A stretch of DNA of 64,000 nucleotides from Verrucomicrobiota bacterium JB022 (GCA_030673845.1 JAUTCQ010000015.1:1-64000), one strand, 5' to 3'. Shown: positions 14,597 through 24,315, counted from the stretch's first letter. Notes: a model not told the origin generated them from the sequence alone. A program made the numbers and translations.

Positions 14597-17500
14597 ATGA
14601 AACGCGTTCTTCTCATCATCCTGGCCGCGCTGGTGGTCTTGATCGCCCTCCCGCTGATCGCGGTGTTGATTTTCCTGAACAGCCCCGGCTGGCAGCGCTC
14701 TGTCGTGCTCGGGCAGCTCAACGGCCAGCCCGGCATGCACGCCGAGGCCGCCTACATCAAGGCCGGCCTGGGCGGTGCAAAGGTCGACGACCTTTTTGTG
14801 CTGAGCTACGACACCGGCATCTTCATCGACGAAGCGACGGTGGAATACAACGTGTGGGCCATTCTCGGCAAGACGGTCGAGGTAGCCTTGGTCGATGTGC
14901 AAGGCGTGAAGCTTGCCCCTGGTATCGAAAGCAGCGCCCGGCTCAAGCAGCTTTTCCCGCAGGTGGAGGGCACCTACCAGCCGCAGCCCGCGCCCGTGAC
15001 CACGCCGGAGCCGCAGGAGCCGGGTGAGCCGATGGACTTCGACGGCATCCTCGCCATGACGCGCGACCTGGGCCTGAAGTTCGACCTCGAAAAGATTTCC
15101 GCCGACGCACAAGTCGTCCTGCCCGACGGCACCGAGCTGAACGCGCAGGTGAGCGGCGGCAATATCGCTCCCGGCGCGGAAGGGCGTATTACGGTCGAGG
15201 CACAAGGCCGCCTGGCTCAGGCCATCAATGGCTACAGCCGCGTGAATCAGCAGCTGCAGCTGCGATTGGCCCAGCTGGCGGAAGGCGGTTTTTCCCGCAT
15301 CGACCTGCAGCAGACGACGCGGATGGAAGGCGACACCGCAACCCCCGTGGCCCTACTCGTCGATGGCGAGCTGAAGGCGGTGGAGGGCGGCGAAGCCTAC
15401 ACGCTCAACTTGCGCAGCGATACCTCTCCGCAGCCATTGGTGGATCTCAATGCGCGCTGGACGGCAGCATCCGAGCAGCTCGAAGGCACGTTGGCGATGG
15501 ATCTGGATACGCAGGAGACGGAGGTGCTCGCGGCGCTGCTGCAGCCGCATCGCTTCGTCTGGCAAGGTCAGGCCGATTTTGCGGTCCAGGTCGAGACGTT
15601 GCAGGGCTCGCTGACGGCCGATTTTCAGGGCAATGCCCATGTGGCGCAGGCCGAGGGGCTGCCGCTGCGTCAGGATCTCGACCTCGATCTGGCGCTGGTC
15701 GCGCAGGCCGATTACACTGGGCAGGCGTTGCGGGCGCCGCAGCTCAAGCTGTCGGTGACGCAGCAGGGGGGCGGGCGCTTGTTGAACGTGCAAAACCTCC
15801 AGCCGATCGAGCTGGATGAACATTTCCAAAGCGCCGCTCAGGGTGAGTTGATCGAGATCGCGCTGCAGCTGCCCCGCGAACTGTGGCGCCAGTTGCAGAT
15901 CGAGGGAGCCGTGCAGCCGCAGGCCGTCGTGGCCAATCTTCGGGTGGCGCAAGAGGACGACGCGCTGGTGCTGCGTGCGCCGCAGCCGCTTCAGGCCACT
16001 GCGCAGCTGACCGCCGAAGGCCAACCCGCCCGCACACTGGAGGCTCGTTTTTCGCCCCAGGCCCGCATCACGCCGACCGGCGGCAGCGCGGGGTGGACGG
16101 ATTTGCGCGTGACCTTCGACCAGTCGGAGATCCTCAGCAGCCAGCTGAGCGCCGATTGGCAGACGCCTGCCGATGCTCCGCTGAGCGCGAAGACGCGCCT
16201 CACTTATACCGGGCAGCTGCCGCAGGCGGTGGCGGAAGCCTTCCTTGGGGCCGAAGCGCGTCGCTTGCCGCGCGGCATTCGCAGCCAGGGCGAAGTGGCC
16301 GCCGATTACGACCCGGAAAATCTGACGGTGCAGAAGCTGAACGTGGCCCTCGCTGCCGAGAACCGCGACCTGTTGGTGCTGCAAGCGCCCAAGGCTTTGC
16401 GCCTGAAGCCGACCGACGCCGATTTTGGACTTTCGCAACTGCAGGGTGAGTTGATCACGCTGCGCCTCAACGATATCCCGCTCACCCTCGCCAACGCCTT
16501 CCTGGGGGGCGCGACGGTTTCGGGCACTGCCGCCGGCACCTTGGGGATCTCGGCCAGCGACGAGCGCGTCACCCTGCGCGCGAGCCAGCCGTTGACGCTC
16601 AAGCAGCTCAGCTACACCGACCCGGAGCAGGGTGCGCTGGTGCAAGGCATCGACGGCACGCTCGACCTGCAGGCCATGGTGAGCCCCGAGAATTTTGCGT
16701 TCGAGCTGAAGACCTTCCGCCTGACGAGCGCGGCGGGCGAACTCGCCAGCGGCACAATGAAGGCCGAGGGCGCCCTGACGGCCGACCCGGACAGCGAGGT
16801 GAAGCTGAGCGGCAATTTCAACGCCTCGCTCGCCAACCTGCTGCGCCAACCCATCGCGAAGAAGGCCCCGCAGCCGATCCGCTCGACCACGGCCCAAGTC
16901 AATTTCTCCGCCCAGGCCAAGCCCACCGCCGGCACGGGCACGTTTGACGCCAAGGTGCAGGCCGGCACGCTCGTGATCGACGAACTGATGGCGCTCGCCC
17001 CGCAAGGTGGCAGCACCCAAGGGCAACCGGCTCCCCAACAACCAGCGCCAAACCAGCCCCAGCCGACCGGCGAGGAGCCTTCGCGCGAGCCCGACGCCAA
17101 ACCGCTCTGGGCGGGCTACACGGGTAAGGCGGCCCTGCAGATCGCCGAAATTATCCAGGGCAAGGCGACGATTGCCGACGTGGCGGGCGAGCTGCGGGTC
17201 GAGCCGGGCCAAGTGGTGATCGACATGGGGGCCAAGCAGGCCGAAACGCCGCTGAGCCTCAACGGTCGCCTTGCGTTCAACGAGCAGCAGCCGCAGTCGC
17301 CTTACCAGCTCAGCGGCAAGCTCGACGTGCAAAACTTCGACCCCGGCCCCTTCCTGACGACGCCGCAGGGGCAGACGGCCCCGGTGCTGGAAGGCACTTT
17401 CAACCTCGCAGGCCAGTTGAACGGCTCGGCCCCCAATCTTGCGGTTATCGCAGAAGCGGTCGCGGGGCAGTTCAAGGTCACTTCCGAGAACGGTGTGATC

Positions 17501-18217
17501 CGCCCGCTGGGGGAGTGGGATCAACGTGGCACCATGCTCGCCTCCGGCCTCGGCGCTCTGTCGGGCATTGTCGGCGGGGACGCCGCGCGCATTGCCAAGG
17601 AGTCGCAGGCCGTGCTCAACGAGGTGCTCGAAGGGCTGCGCGAGGTGCGTTACGACAGTTTTGCGCTCGATCTGGAGCGCGACGACTCGCTCGACCTCTT
17701 CCTGCGCAACCTCGACATCCAGTCGTCGACGGTGCACCTGGTCGGGCAGGGCGCGATCGACTACCTCAACCAGAAACCTGCCACGGATTGGACGACGAAC
17801 ATCAAGATGAGCTTGCGTGGAGCCGGTCCGCTGATCGACAACCTCGAAAAGCTCGGCTGGGAGTTTCCCAATACCGACAGCGAGGGCTACACGGCGATCG
17901 AGAGCTTCGAGTTGAGCGGCCCGCTCGGCAACCTGCAGTCGTCGCTGGTGACGAAGATCGTCGACCACGCCAAGAAGGAGTTGTTGGACGAGGGCGGCAA
18001 CTTCCTGCGGGGCCTGTTGCCGCAAGGGCAGCAGTCGGGCACGCAACAACCGGCGGATGCCAACGCGGAAGGTACCGCCGAAGGGCAGGCGCAAACGAGC
18101 CGCGAGGAGACAGTCGCGCGCGGGCTCGGCGGCTTCCTGCAAGGGCTGCAAAACCGCCAGCAACAGAAGGAGCAGGAGAAGGAAAAGCAGACGCAGCAGC
18201 AGGGCTCCGGGCAGTAG
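14597..18217 (+). CDS. Large AsmA-like membrane-anchored protein
   Basis: 1206 residues: one N-terminal transmembrane helix (about residues 4-27), then a very long periplasmic region of repeated beta-rich segments, and near the C-terminus GLGALSGIVGG... and VHLVGQGAIDYLNQKP, which are typical of AsmA/DUF748 proteins. It ends in a Gln-rich tail (QNRQQQKEQEKEKQTQQQ). AsmA-like proteins form long grooves that bridge inner and outer membrane and carry phospholipids; this role is inferred from the family. A Pro/Gln-rich linker lies at about residues 810-835. The ATG at 14597 begins MKRVLLIILAA, a good signal anchor. Confidence 0.85.
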   Translation: MKRVLLIILAALVVLIALPLIAVLIFLNSPGWQRSVVLGQLNGQPGMHAEAAYIKAGLGGAKVDDLFVLSYDTGIFIDEATVEYNVWAILGKTVEVALVDVQGVKLAPGIESSARLKQLFPQVEGTYQPQPAPVTTPEPQEPGEPMDFDGILAMTRDLGLKFDLEKISADAQVVLPDGTELNAQVSGGNIAPGAEGRITVEAQGRLAQAINGYSRVNQQLQLRLAQLAEGGFSRIDLQQTTRMEGDTATPVALLVDGELKAVEGGEAYTLNLRSDTSPQPLVDLNARWTAASEQLEGTLAMDLDTQETEVLAALLQPHRFVWQGQADFAVQVETLQGSLTADFQGNAHVAQAEGLPLRQDLDLDLALVAQADYTGQALRAPQLKLSVTQQGGGRLLNVQNLQPIELDEHFQSAAQGELIEIALQLPRELWRQLQIEGAVQPQAVVANLRVAQEDDALVLRAPQPLQATAQLTAEGQPARTLEARFSPQARITPTGGSAGWTDLRVTFDQSEILSSQLSADWQTPADAPLSAKTRLTYTGQLPQAVAEAFLGAEARRLPRGIRSQGEVAADYDPENLTVQKLNVALAAENRDLLVLQAPKALRLKPTDADFGLSQLQGELITLRLNDIPLTLANAFLGGATVSGTAAGTLGISASDERVTLRASQPLTLKQLSYTDPEQGALVQGIDGTLDLQAMVSPENFAFELKTFRLTSAAGELASGTMKAEGALTADPDSEVKLSGNFNASLANLLRQPIAKKAPQPIRSTTAQVNFSAQAKPTAGTGTFDAKVQAGTLVIDELMALAPQGGSTQGQPAPQQPAPNQPQPTGEEPSREPDAKPLWAGYTGKAALQIAEIIQGKATIADVAGELRVEPGQVVIDMGAKQAETPLSLNGRLAFNEQQPQSPYQLSGKLDVQNFDPGPFLTTPQGQTAPVLEGTFNLAGQLNGSAPNLAVIAEAVAGQFKVTSENGVIRPLGEWDQRGTMLASGLGALSGIVGGDAARIAKESQAVLNEVLEGLREVRYDSFALDLERDDSLDLFLRNLDIQSSTVHLVGQGAIDYLNQKPATDWTTNIKMSLRGAGPLIDNLEKLGWEFPNTDSEGYTAIESFELSGPLGNLQSSLVTKIVDHAKKELLDEGGNFLRGLLPQGQQSGTQQPADANAEGTAEGQAQTSREETVARGLGGFLQGLQNRQQQKEQEKEKQTQQQGSGQ

Positions 18218-18269
18218 AAAGAATGAGCCGAGCGGTTGCGCAACTGCATGGTTTGAGGCACTTTGTCCC

Positions 18270-18812
18270 ATGCGCTCTTCCTTTGGTTCCTATATCGACT
18301 CCCTGATCGAATATGCCGAACCGGCCCCCCTCGGGCCGGGCAAGCCTTACGACCACGAGACTGTCAAGCTCGGTGAGCTGTCGGTCGACGACCTGTTCCA
18401 GGACCACGAGGTGAAAGACCGGGAGATGGCTCAGCTCTGCCTCGCCGGGCTGCTCTTGCGCTACAACCACATCGAGGCGGCGCATGGCATTTCCCAAGGG
18501 GCGGAGAACCCCACGGCGGCCCTCTGGCACGCCATCATGCACCGCCGCGAGCCGGACCCGGGTAATGCCAAATACTGGCTGAAGAATGTGGGCGACCACC
18601 CGATCTACCCGAGCCTGCTGCAGAGCGCCAAGAGCTCCAGCCACCACGGGCCGTTCCACGATTGGGACACCTGGCAGCCGGGCATCTTTGTCGACATCTG
18701 CGACGATAATCGCGACAGCGGCAGCGACTACGAGCGCGCCTGCATCGAGATCCAGGAGGCCGAGTGGCGCGAGCTGTTTGCCTATTGCTTCCAGCAGGCA
18801 GTGGGTAAATAG
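18270..18812 (+). CDS. Hypothetical soluble protein (180 aa)
   Basis: An acidic soluble protein rich in His, Trp and Tyr (YNHIEAAHGISQ, WHAIMHRREPDPGNAKYW, SSSHHGPFHDWDTW). The conserved-looking aromatic/His clusters suggest a defined fold, but I do not recognise it. No signal peptide. It starts 52 nt after the AsmA-like gene and ends 43 nt before the recombinase gene, all on the plus strand. Confidence 0.75.
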   Translation: MRSSFGSYIDSLIEYAEPAPLGPGKPYDHETVKLGELSVDDLFQDHEVKDREMAQLCLAGLLLRYNHIEAAHGISQGAENPTAALWHAIMHRREPDPGNAKYWLKNVGDHPIYPSLLQSAKSSSHHGPFHDWDTWQPGIFVDICDDNRDSGSDYERACIEIQEAEWRELFAYCFQQAVGK

Positions 18813-18855
18813 GCTTGGCGGGCAGCGGTGCTTGCGGGACAATCAGCGCCCTTAC

Positions 18856-19812
18856 ATGCCGCGCGCGCCTTCCAAGATCACCCTTTCGGCCTTCCCGGCT
18901 GGCTTGAGCGAGCCGGTTGAGGCCTATTTGTTTCATCTGGAGCTGGAGAAGGGCTACTCAGAGGCCACTGTCGTAAGCTACGAGGGCGATCTGGTGCAGT
19001 TTTGCCTTTGGCTGCAGCGGCAGCACCGCGTGGCGGATTGGCGCCACGTGCAGGAGGAGCACCTTTCGGAATGGATGCAGGAGCTGAGCCGCGAGGATGA
19101 GCTGGCGCCCAGCAGCATTGCGCGCAAGCTGACGGCGGTGCGCATGATGGCGCGCTACCTCGTGAAGCAGCACTTGCGCGAAGACGATTTTTCGGAGCTG
19201 TTGACAGGTCCTCGTCTGGTCCAGAGCCTGCCGGACACGTTGACGCCGGACGAGGTGGACCGGCTGCTCGATGCGCCCTCGCGCGAAAGCGCCCAAGGCC
19301 TGCGCGACCGGGGTTGGCTGGAGCTGTTTTATTCGAGCGGCCTGCGGGTGTCGGAGCTGTGCAGCCTGCAGTTGCTCGACTTGAACCTCGAAGACCGCTT
19401 TGTGCGCGTGGTGGCGGGCAAGCGCAACAAAGACCGCGTGGTGCCGGTGGGCAAGGTGGCGGCGGAGGCGCTGGAGCGCTACATCCGGCTCGCGCGGCCC
19501 CATTTCGTGAAGCCGCACACCGGGGGCACGCTCTTTCTCAGTGCCCGCGGGCTACCGCTTTCGCGCAAGACGATCTGGCACCTGATCAAGGTCTACGCGC
19601 GCGATGCCGGGATCGAGAAGCCGGTGAAGCCCCACCTGCTGCGCCACTCGTTTGCGACGCATTTGCTGAGCAATGGGGCCGACTTGCGCAGTATCCAGGA
19701 GATGCTGGGCCATGCCGACATCACCACGACGGAGATCTACACCAAGGTGGAGCCCGAGCACCTTATCGCGGCTCACCGGAAGGCGCACCCGCGGCGCAAA
19801 CAGACCCGCTGA
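18856..19812 (+). CDS. Tyrosine recombinase XerC/XerD
   Basis: 318 residues with an N-terminal SAM-like DNA-binding domain and a C-terminal catalytic domain. Active-site residues: R164 (SGLRVSEL), H260 and R263 (HLLRHSFATH), H286 (LGHADI) and Y295 (TEIYTKV). This chromosome-like form resolves dimers at dif; XerC and XerD cannot be separated by eye. It is not next to integrative-element genes or att-like repeats, so a housekeeping role is more likely than a phage integrase. Its last 50 nt overlap the convergent RloB-like gene. Confidence 0.9.
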   Translation: MPRAPSKITLSAFPAGLSEPVEAYLFHLELEKGYSEATVVSYEGDLVQFCLWLQRQHRVADWRHVQEEHLSEWMQELSREDELAPSSIARKLTAVRMMARYLVKQHLREDDFSELLTGPRLVQSLPDTLTPDEVDRLLDAPSRESAQGLRDRGWLELFYSSGLRVSELCSLQLLDLNLEDRFVRVVAGKRNKDRVVPVGKVAAEALERYIRLARPHFVKPHTGGTLFLSARGLPLSRKTIWHLIKVYARDAGIEKPVKPHLLRHSFATHLLSNGADLRSIQEMLGHADITTTEIYTKVEPEHLIAAHRKAHPRRKQTR

Positions 19813-20374
19813 GCAGGACGAGGCGCTCGACCAGGGCGTCGACCGTGGTAAAGGGGCGCTGCCGGAGCCATTGGCCGGCGGTAGTGAGGGGGCCGGCGTT
19901 TTGTCGAAGCGCGCGGGCACGTTCCAAGGCGTCTTTCCAGCGGCCGTTTTCGATCAGGCGCTCTAATGGCAGGGCGCCCTTGCGGTAGGGCCGGCCCCAG
20001 AGCTTTTCCAGCCGGGCGACGATCCGGGCGGGCGTGGCCAGCGCCCGGGGGTCGGGCATTTCGTGGAGCAGCAGCCAGTACTCGAAGCAGGGGTTGGAGA
20101 GCGCGAGGCGTGGGTAAGTCTTCTCCAGCGCCTGCGCCACGACCTTGGAGAGACGGCGGGCGCGGACGGCGTCGCGGGAGTGCGATTCGGCGTCGAGCAC
20201 CAGCCACGTTTCCCCCGCGCCTTTGGCGTAAGCGGCGGTCAACAGCCGTTGCGGGTCGGGCGAAGTGGCACAGGAGATCTCGACGTGCGCGGTCAGGCCC
20301 AGATGGGCTGTGAGCGCCCGCAGATACTGGGGCTCCGTTGCTTCGCCTTCGCAGAGGATGCGCAGGTGCGTCAT
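19763..20374 (-). CDS. RloB-like protein (abortive-infection associated)
   Basis: 203 residues starting MTHLRILCEGEATEPQYL, the N-terminal signature of RloB/AbiLii-type proteins (Toprim-like fold). Downstream are LVLDAESHSRDA and SNPCFEYWLLLHE, also family features. RloB is usually paired with an AAA ATPase (RloA/AbiLi) in defence loci; none is encoded here. The start at 20374 is chosen because the family begins with this strand; an upstream extension to 20512 adds unrelated sequence. Tail-to-tail overlap of 50 nt with the recombinase. Confidence 0.8.
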   Translation of the reverse strand: MTHLRILCEGEATEPQYLRALTAHLGLTAHVEISCATSPDPQRLLTAAYAKGAGETWLVLDAESHSRDAVRARRLSKVVAQALEKTYPRLALSNPCFEYWLLLHEMPDPRALATPARIVARLEKLWGRPYRKGALPLERLIENGRWKDALERARALRQNAGPLTTAGQWLRQRPFTTVDALVERLVLLSGSVCAAGAPSGEPR

Positions 20375-20744
20375 TCGGGGCAGCTTAGCGGCGGCAATCG
20401 CAGGCAGGCGAGCCCGGAGAGTGCGGCGCGCAGGATCAGAAGCGGTAAACGATACTTTTTTTGTCGGGCCCAAAATGTGAAGATGTGGCGCTTCCGTGCG
20501 CGTCGGCGACAATGAACTCTAATGCGCTGGATAATGAGTAAGCCGCTTGTGGTACAAGAAGATGAGGGCGTTTGCCAACTGTCGAATGGGTAGAACGGAC
20601 CATGTTGGGGAGTTAGCGCGGGGAATTTTGTCTATTAGCAAAACTATCTATGGCTCAAAACCTCAATTAAGATTTCTTATGAAAAGTCTTGATCCGCATT
20701 AGAAGGTCACGTAGCTTGCCCTCGAACTTACCGAGGAACTTGAG
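20375..20744. other. Intergenic region between the RloB-like gene and nrdG
   Basis: About 370 nt, lower in GC than the genes. It must hold the two divergent promoters. Only very short ORFs are present. I see no tRNA, hairpin or repeat worth naming. GAGGAACTTGAG just before nrdG serves as a weak ribosome binding site. Confidence 0.6.
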
Positions 20745-21518
20745 ATGCAAATCGGCGGCTTAGACAAAACATCCCTGATCGACTACCCTGGCAAAATCGC
20801 TGCGGTGGTCTTCACCCAGGGCTGTAACTGGCGCTGCCCCTTCTGCCACAATCCCGAGCTCGTGATGCCGCGCTGCTTCCGGAAGCCAATCCCGGAAGAA
20901 GAAGTGATGCAGTTTTTGGAAAAGCGCGTGAACCAGCTCGATGGGGTGGTGATCAGCGGGGGCGAACCGACCTTCCATTCCGATCTCCCGGGCTTTGCGG
21001 CAGCGATCAAGGACTTGGGCTACCTGGTGAAGCTCGATACCAATGGCACCAACCCGGAAATGCTGCGGGTGATGTTGAGCGAAGGCCTGGTGGACTACGT
21101 CGCGATGGACCTCAAGGGCCCGGTGGCCAATTACCAGCAGCTCGCCGGTGCGCGGGTCGACCCCGAAGTGCTCCGCACCAGCATCTGGATGATCAAGAAC
21201 AGCGGGATCGATCACGAGTTTCGCACTACGGTGGTCCCGGGGCTGCACACCCTGCGCGAGCTGAAGGCGATGGGCGAACTCGTCCGCGGCGCCCAGCGCT
21301 ACGCCCTGCAAGACTTTGTGAGCGACCACTGCCTGCGTGAATCGCTGCGCGGTCGCCCGGCCTTCCCCTACAAGACTTTGAACAAGCTGCGCCCCTTTAT
21401 GGAGCGCCGCGTGAAAATCTTCGAAATCCGCAGCAACGAAAGCGCGGTGCCCATGCCCAACGGCCGCGGCACTCCGCTCGACGAACTGGATGATGACGAC
21501 GACGATTTTCTTGAGTAA
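20745..21518 (+). CDS. nrdG: Anaerobic ribonucleotide reductase activating protein (radical SAM)
   Basis: 257 residues of the NrdG-like radical SAM family. The iron-sulfur motif CNWRCPFC lies at about residue 28, followed by VISGGEPTFH (SAM contact). It would generate the glycyl radical on NrdD under anaerobic conditions; nrdD is not in the window, so the partner is inferred. The C-terminus is an unusual run of Asp residues (DDDDDDFLE). The start is fixed by MQIGGLDKTSLIDYPG, typical of the family. Confidence 0.88.
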   Translation: MQIGGLDKTSLIDYPGKIAAVVFTQGCNWRCPFCHNPELVMPRCFRKPIPEEEVMQFLEKRVNQLDGVVISGGEPTFHSDLPGFAAAIKDLGYLVKLDTNGTNPEMLRVMLSEGLVDYVAMDLKGPVANYQQLAGARVDPEVLRTSIWMIKNSGIDHEFRTTVVPGLHTLRELKAMGELVRGAQRYALQDFVSDHCLRESLRGRPAFPYKTLNKLRPFMERRVKIFEIRSNESAVPMPNGRGTPLDELDDDDDDFLE

Positions 21519-21540
21519 CAGAGCGATTTCGTCCCGCCGT

Positions 21541-21624
21541 GAGACAGCGGGATGCTATAGGTGAGACATCTGAAGAGAGACGACACTAATAGAGAGACAT
21601 AGACCAGAGACGATTAAGAGAGAC
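21541..21624 (+). repeat. GAGAC-rich tract in the nrdG 3' region
   Basis: Six GAGAC pentamers (21541, 21563, 21577, 21594, 21607, 21620) plus AGAC at 21601, irregularly spaced by 13-22 nt, often as AGAGAC with ACTAAT nearby. The tract lies between the nrdG stop and its terminator, so it is probably transcribed. Low-complexity purine tract; function unknown. Confidence 0.6.
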
Positions 21625-21641
21625 TAATACAGGTGATCGCA

Positions 21642-21678
21642 AAAGCCCCCGGAGGTGAGACCGGGGGCTTTAATTTTT
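21642..21678. terminator. Bidirectional intrinsic terminator between nrdG and the VapC-type toxin
   Basis: An 11-bp stem (AAAGCCCCCGG / CCGGGGGCTTT), an 8-nt loop, T-rich on the plus side (TAATTTTTT) and T4 on the minus side. It ends nrdG and probably the convergent toxin gene too. Confidence 0.9.
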
Positions 21679-21709
21679 TAAAGGAAAGAGGGCGAGGTGA
21701 GGGGTGAGT

Positions 21710-22087
21710 TCAGCCCTCAAACAGGGAGACCCGATATTCGCGCAGGAAGCGGTCCCGCGTCATCAAGGCCAGATTCTCCACTTTTGCTTGTGCCGCGAGT
21801 ATCCGGTCGAAAGGGTCGCCGTGGATCGGAGGCAGGTTGCGGATCGCGTCGGCGTGGCGAAGGGTCACCGGTAGCTCGATGAAGTTGGCACTGCGGACGT
21901 AGTCGAGGAAGTTGTCAGGCAGCGTCAGTTTGCCTTTTGCGGCCTTGATGCGCATTTCCCAGAGGCTGGCAGCGCTGACAAAGATGGTGGATTCCGCATG
22001 TTCCAGCGCCTTCCTTTCTGCTTCGGTCAGGCGCTCGGGCACGGCCAGAGCCCAGAACAGGATATGGGTGTCGATCAGGAGACGCAC
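21710..22087 (-). CDS. PIN-domain ribonuclease toxin (VapC-like)
   Basis: 125 residues with a GTG start at 22087, which gives the standard PIN beginning RLLIDTHILFWAL. Acidic catalytic residues: D6, E44 (SLWEM), D91/D94 (GDPFDRILAAQA) and D112 (MTRD). PIN toxins cleave RNA, often initiator tRNA or rRNA. A longer frame from 22150 would run into the antitoxin gene and lacks similarity. The antitoxin gene lies 7 nt upstream, so the two form one operon. Confidence 0.88.
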   Translation of the reverse strand: MRLLIDTHILFWALAVPERLTEAERKALEHAESTIFVSAASLWEMRIKAAKGKLTLPDNFLDYVRSANFIELPVTLRHADAIRNLPPIHGDPFDRILAAQAKVENLALMTRDRFLREYRVSLFEG

Positions 22088-22094
22088 CGCGATG

Positions 22095-22346
22095 CTAAGT
22101 AGAGGGGAAGATATCCGGGTCTTCGAACGCTGCTTGCGTTTCCTCGTCATTGTCCCAGGTAGCGGGCTCGCTGAGGTTCAGGTGAGCCATGAGGCCGAGC
22201 TTGACCCCTCCCTTGGGCGCTTCGAAAGGCACGATTCGGGCGACGAGAGTTCCGTGGTGTGAAAGCACGACTTCTTCACCGGCGGCGACTTTTGCCAGCA
22301 GGTGAGGCAGTTGGTTGCCCGCTTCCTGGATACTCGCGATCTGCAT
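22095..22346 (-). CDS. Phd/YefM-family antitoxin
   Basis: 83 residues: MQIASIQEAGNQLPHLLAKVAAGEEVVLSHHG..., the Phd/YefM N-terminal DNA-binding pattern, with an acidic C-terminal tail (DNDEETQAAFEDPDIF) that would wrap the PIN toxin. It is encoded just before the toxin, as usual, and likely represses the operon. Confidence 0.87.
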   Translation of the reverse strand: MQIASIQEAGNQLPHLLAKVAAGEEVVLSHHGTLVARIVPFEAPKGGVKLGLMAHLNLSEPATWDNDEETQAAFEDPDIFPST

Positions 22347-22405
22347 GGGATTCTGGTTTTAGCATAGGCTCCCCTAGCCGGCTGTCAATCCAGCTGGGGC
22401 CGGCA

Positions 22406-22438
22406 CAAAAAAGGGAGGCCTTTTGCGGGGCCTCCCTT
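22406..22438 (-). terminator. Intrinsic terminator of ilvB
   Basis: A 10-bp stem (AAGGGAGGCC / GGCCTCCCTT) followed on the minus strand by a T6 run, 27 nt past the ilvB stop. Confidence 0.88.
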
Positions 22439-22464
22439 GTCGGAAAAATAAACTGCCGGCGGCT

Positions 22465-24315
22465 CTAGCGGGCCTTGCTGGGGCTCTTGATGAGCATTTC
22501 CTTGGCGGAGGCGCCAGCGGGGATGAAGGGCATGACGTGTTCGGTGTAGGGCACGACGACGTCGAGCACGTAGGGGCCTTCGTGGGCGACCATTTCCTCG
22601 ATCGCTTCGCGCAGATCTTCCTTCTTCCACACACGGCGGCAGGTGACGCCAAAGCCTTCACAGATTTTGGGCCAGTTGGGGTAGAGGGCATCGACGTTTT
22701 CGGGCCCGCCGAGGTTGTCGGGGTGCCCGAGGATGGTCTGGGCGCGCACGCCGTCGTAGAGCACGTCTTCCCACTGCACGACCATGCCGAGGTGCTGGTT
22801 GTTGAGCAGCATCACCTTCACGGGGATCTTCTCCATGATGGCGGTGGCGAGCTCCTGCACGTTCATCATGAACGAGCCGTCGCCGTCGATGTCGACCACC
22901 ACGCGGTCGGGCGCTGCCACCTTGGCGCCGAGTGCGGCGGGCAGGCCGAAGCCCATCGTGCCGAGGCCGAGGGAGCTGAGGAAGCTGCGGGTGGTGTTGA
23001 ACTGGTAGAACTGGGCCGACCACATCTGGTGCTGGCCCACGCCGGTGGTGATGATGGCCTCGCCGTTGGTCACCTCGTAGAGCGTGCGGATCGCGTGCTG
23101 CGGGATGATGTGCGGGCTCTCTTCGTATTCAAAGGGGTATTGCTCGCGCCAGCCGTAGACTTTTTCGTTCCAGGCGGCGATGTCGGGCTTTTGGTAGCCG
23201 CGCTCGCGCAGCAGCTCGTTGAGGCGGCGCAGGGCGTACTTCACATCGCTGTGGATGGGGTACTCGACGACTTTGTTCTTGTGGTGCTCGCTCTTGTCGA
23301 TGTCGATGTGGACGATCTTGGCGTCGGGCGCGAACTTGGCGATGACGCCGGTGATGCGGTCGTCGAAGCGGGCACCGAGGGTGACGAGCAGGGTGCTTTC
23401 GCACACGGCCCAGTTACCGGCCACGCCGCCGTGCATGCCGAACCAGCGGAGGGCTTGCGGGTGGTTTTCCGGGAAGCCGCCGAGGCCCATGAGGGTGGTG
23501 GCGACGGGGAAGCCGGTGAGGTTGGCAAATTCGACGAGTTCTTCCTGGGCGTCGGCGCTGATGATGCCGCCGCCGGTGTAGATCACGGGGCGTTCGGCCT
23601 TTTCCAGCTCGGGGATGATGGCGAGCAGGTCTTCGTCGCTGCACTTCACCTCGGGCTTGTAGCCGCTGATGTCCATCGGGGCATTCAGGGCGTCGATCAG
23701 CTCCTGACCGCTGAGGGTCGTCTGCTGCACGTCCTTGGCGATGTCGATCCAGATGGGGCCGGGGCGGCCGGTGGTGGCGATGTGGTAGGCCTCCTTGATC
23801 ACGCGCGGGATGTCGCGGATGTTCAGCACGAGGTAGCTGTGCTTGACCACGGGGAGGGACATGCCGAAGACGTCGGTCTCCTGGAACGCGCTCTTGCCGA
23901 TCAACTTCTGGTTGACCTGGCCGGTGATGGCGATGACGGGGATGGAGTCCATCAACGCATCGGCCACGCAGGTGACGAGGTTGGTCGCGCCGGGGCCGCT
24001 GGTGGCCATGCACACGCCCGGCTTGCCGGTGGCGCGGGCGTAGCCGTGGGCCATAAAGCCGCAGCCTTGCTCGAAGCGGGGCAGGATGGTGCGGATCTTG
24101 TTGGAGCGGGTGAGGCTCTGGTGGATCTCCATGGAGGCACCGCCCGGATAACCGAAGACGTACTCGCAACCTGCCTGCTCCAGGCAGTAGACGATCAGGT
24201 CGGAGCCTCGGATCGAGGTCGGGATTTCAGCCTGTTTTGCGGAGGGGGTGGTTGCGGCAAGCGTATCGAGGGTCATCGGTTGGGCCGTGGTCTCAAGGTT
24301 TACAGAATGGGCCAT
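22465..24315 (-). CDS. ilvB: Acetolactate synthase large subunit
   Basis: 616 residues; makes acetolactate or acetohydroxybutyrate, the first common step of branched-chain amino acid synthesis. ThDP, FAD and catalytic features are visible: [32 protein letters not shown] (catalytic Glu), TSGPGATN, and the ThDP motif GDGSFMMN through [11 protein letters not shown]. The N-terminal about 35 residues precede the usual enzyme start. Starts at 24315 and 24276 are both possible; 24315 has AGG at a suitable distance. The regulatory subunit ilvN is not adjacent. Divergent from the MFS gene; closed by a terminator. Confidence 0.93.
   Translation of the reverse strand: MAHSVNLETTAQPMTLDTLAATTPSAKQAEIPTSIRGSDLIVYCLEQAGCEYVFGYPGGASMEIHQSLTRSNKIRTILPRFEQGCGFMAHGYARATGKPGVCMATSGPGATNLVTCVADALMDSIPVIAITGQVNQKLIGKSAFQETDVFGMSLPVVKHSYLVLNIRDIPRVIKEAYHIATTGRPGPIWIDIAKDVQQTTLSGQELIDALNAPMDISGYKPEVKCSDEDLLAIIPELEKAERPVIYTGGGIISADAQEELVEFANLTGFPVATTLMGLGGFPENHPQALRWFGMHGGVAGNWAVCESTLLVTLGARFDDRITGVIAKFAPDAKIVHIDIDKSEHHKNKVVEYPIHSDVKYALRRLNELLRERGYQKPDIAAWNEKVYGWREQYPFEYEESPHIIPQHAIRTLYEVTNGEAIITTGVGQHQMWSAQFYQFNTTRSFLSSLGLGTMGFGLPAALGAKVAAPDRVVVDIDGDGSFMMNVQELATAIMEKIPVKVMLLNNQHLGMVVQWEDVLYDGVRAQTILGHPDNLGGPENVDALYPNWPKICEGFGVTCRRVWKKEDLREAIEEMVAHEGPYVLDVVVPYTEHVMPFIPAGASAKEMLIKSPSKAR

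Noticed and set aside
15353-18271. A 972-codon open frame antisense to the AsmA-like gene
   Set aside because: Arg/Leu/Gln-biased shadow; the plus strand has a membrane anchor and family motifs.
18856-19812. Phage or island integrase
   Set aside because: No att-like repeats, tRNA or mobile genes around it; length and motifs fit chromosomal XerC/XerD.
21541-21624. Possible CRISPR-like array
   Set aside because: The repeat is only 5-8 nt with irregular spacing and no cas genes are nearby.
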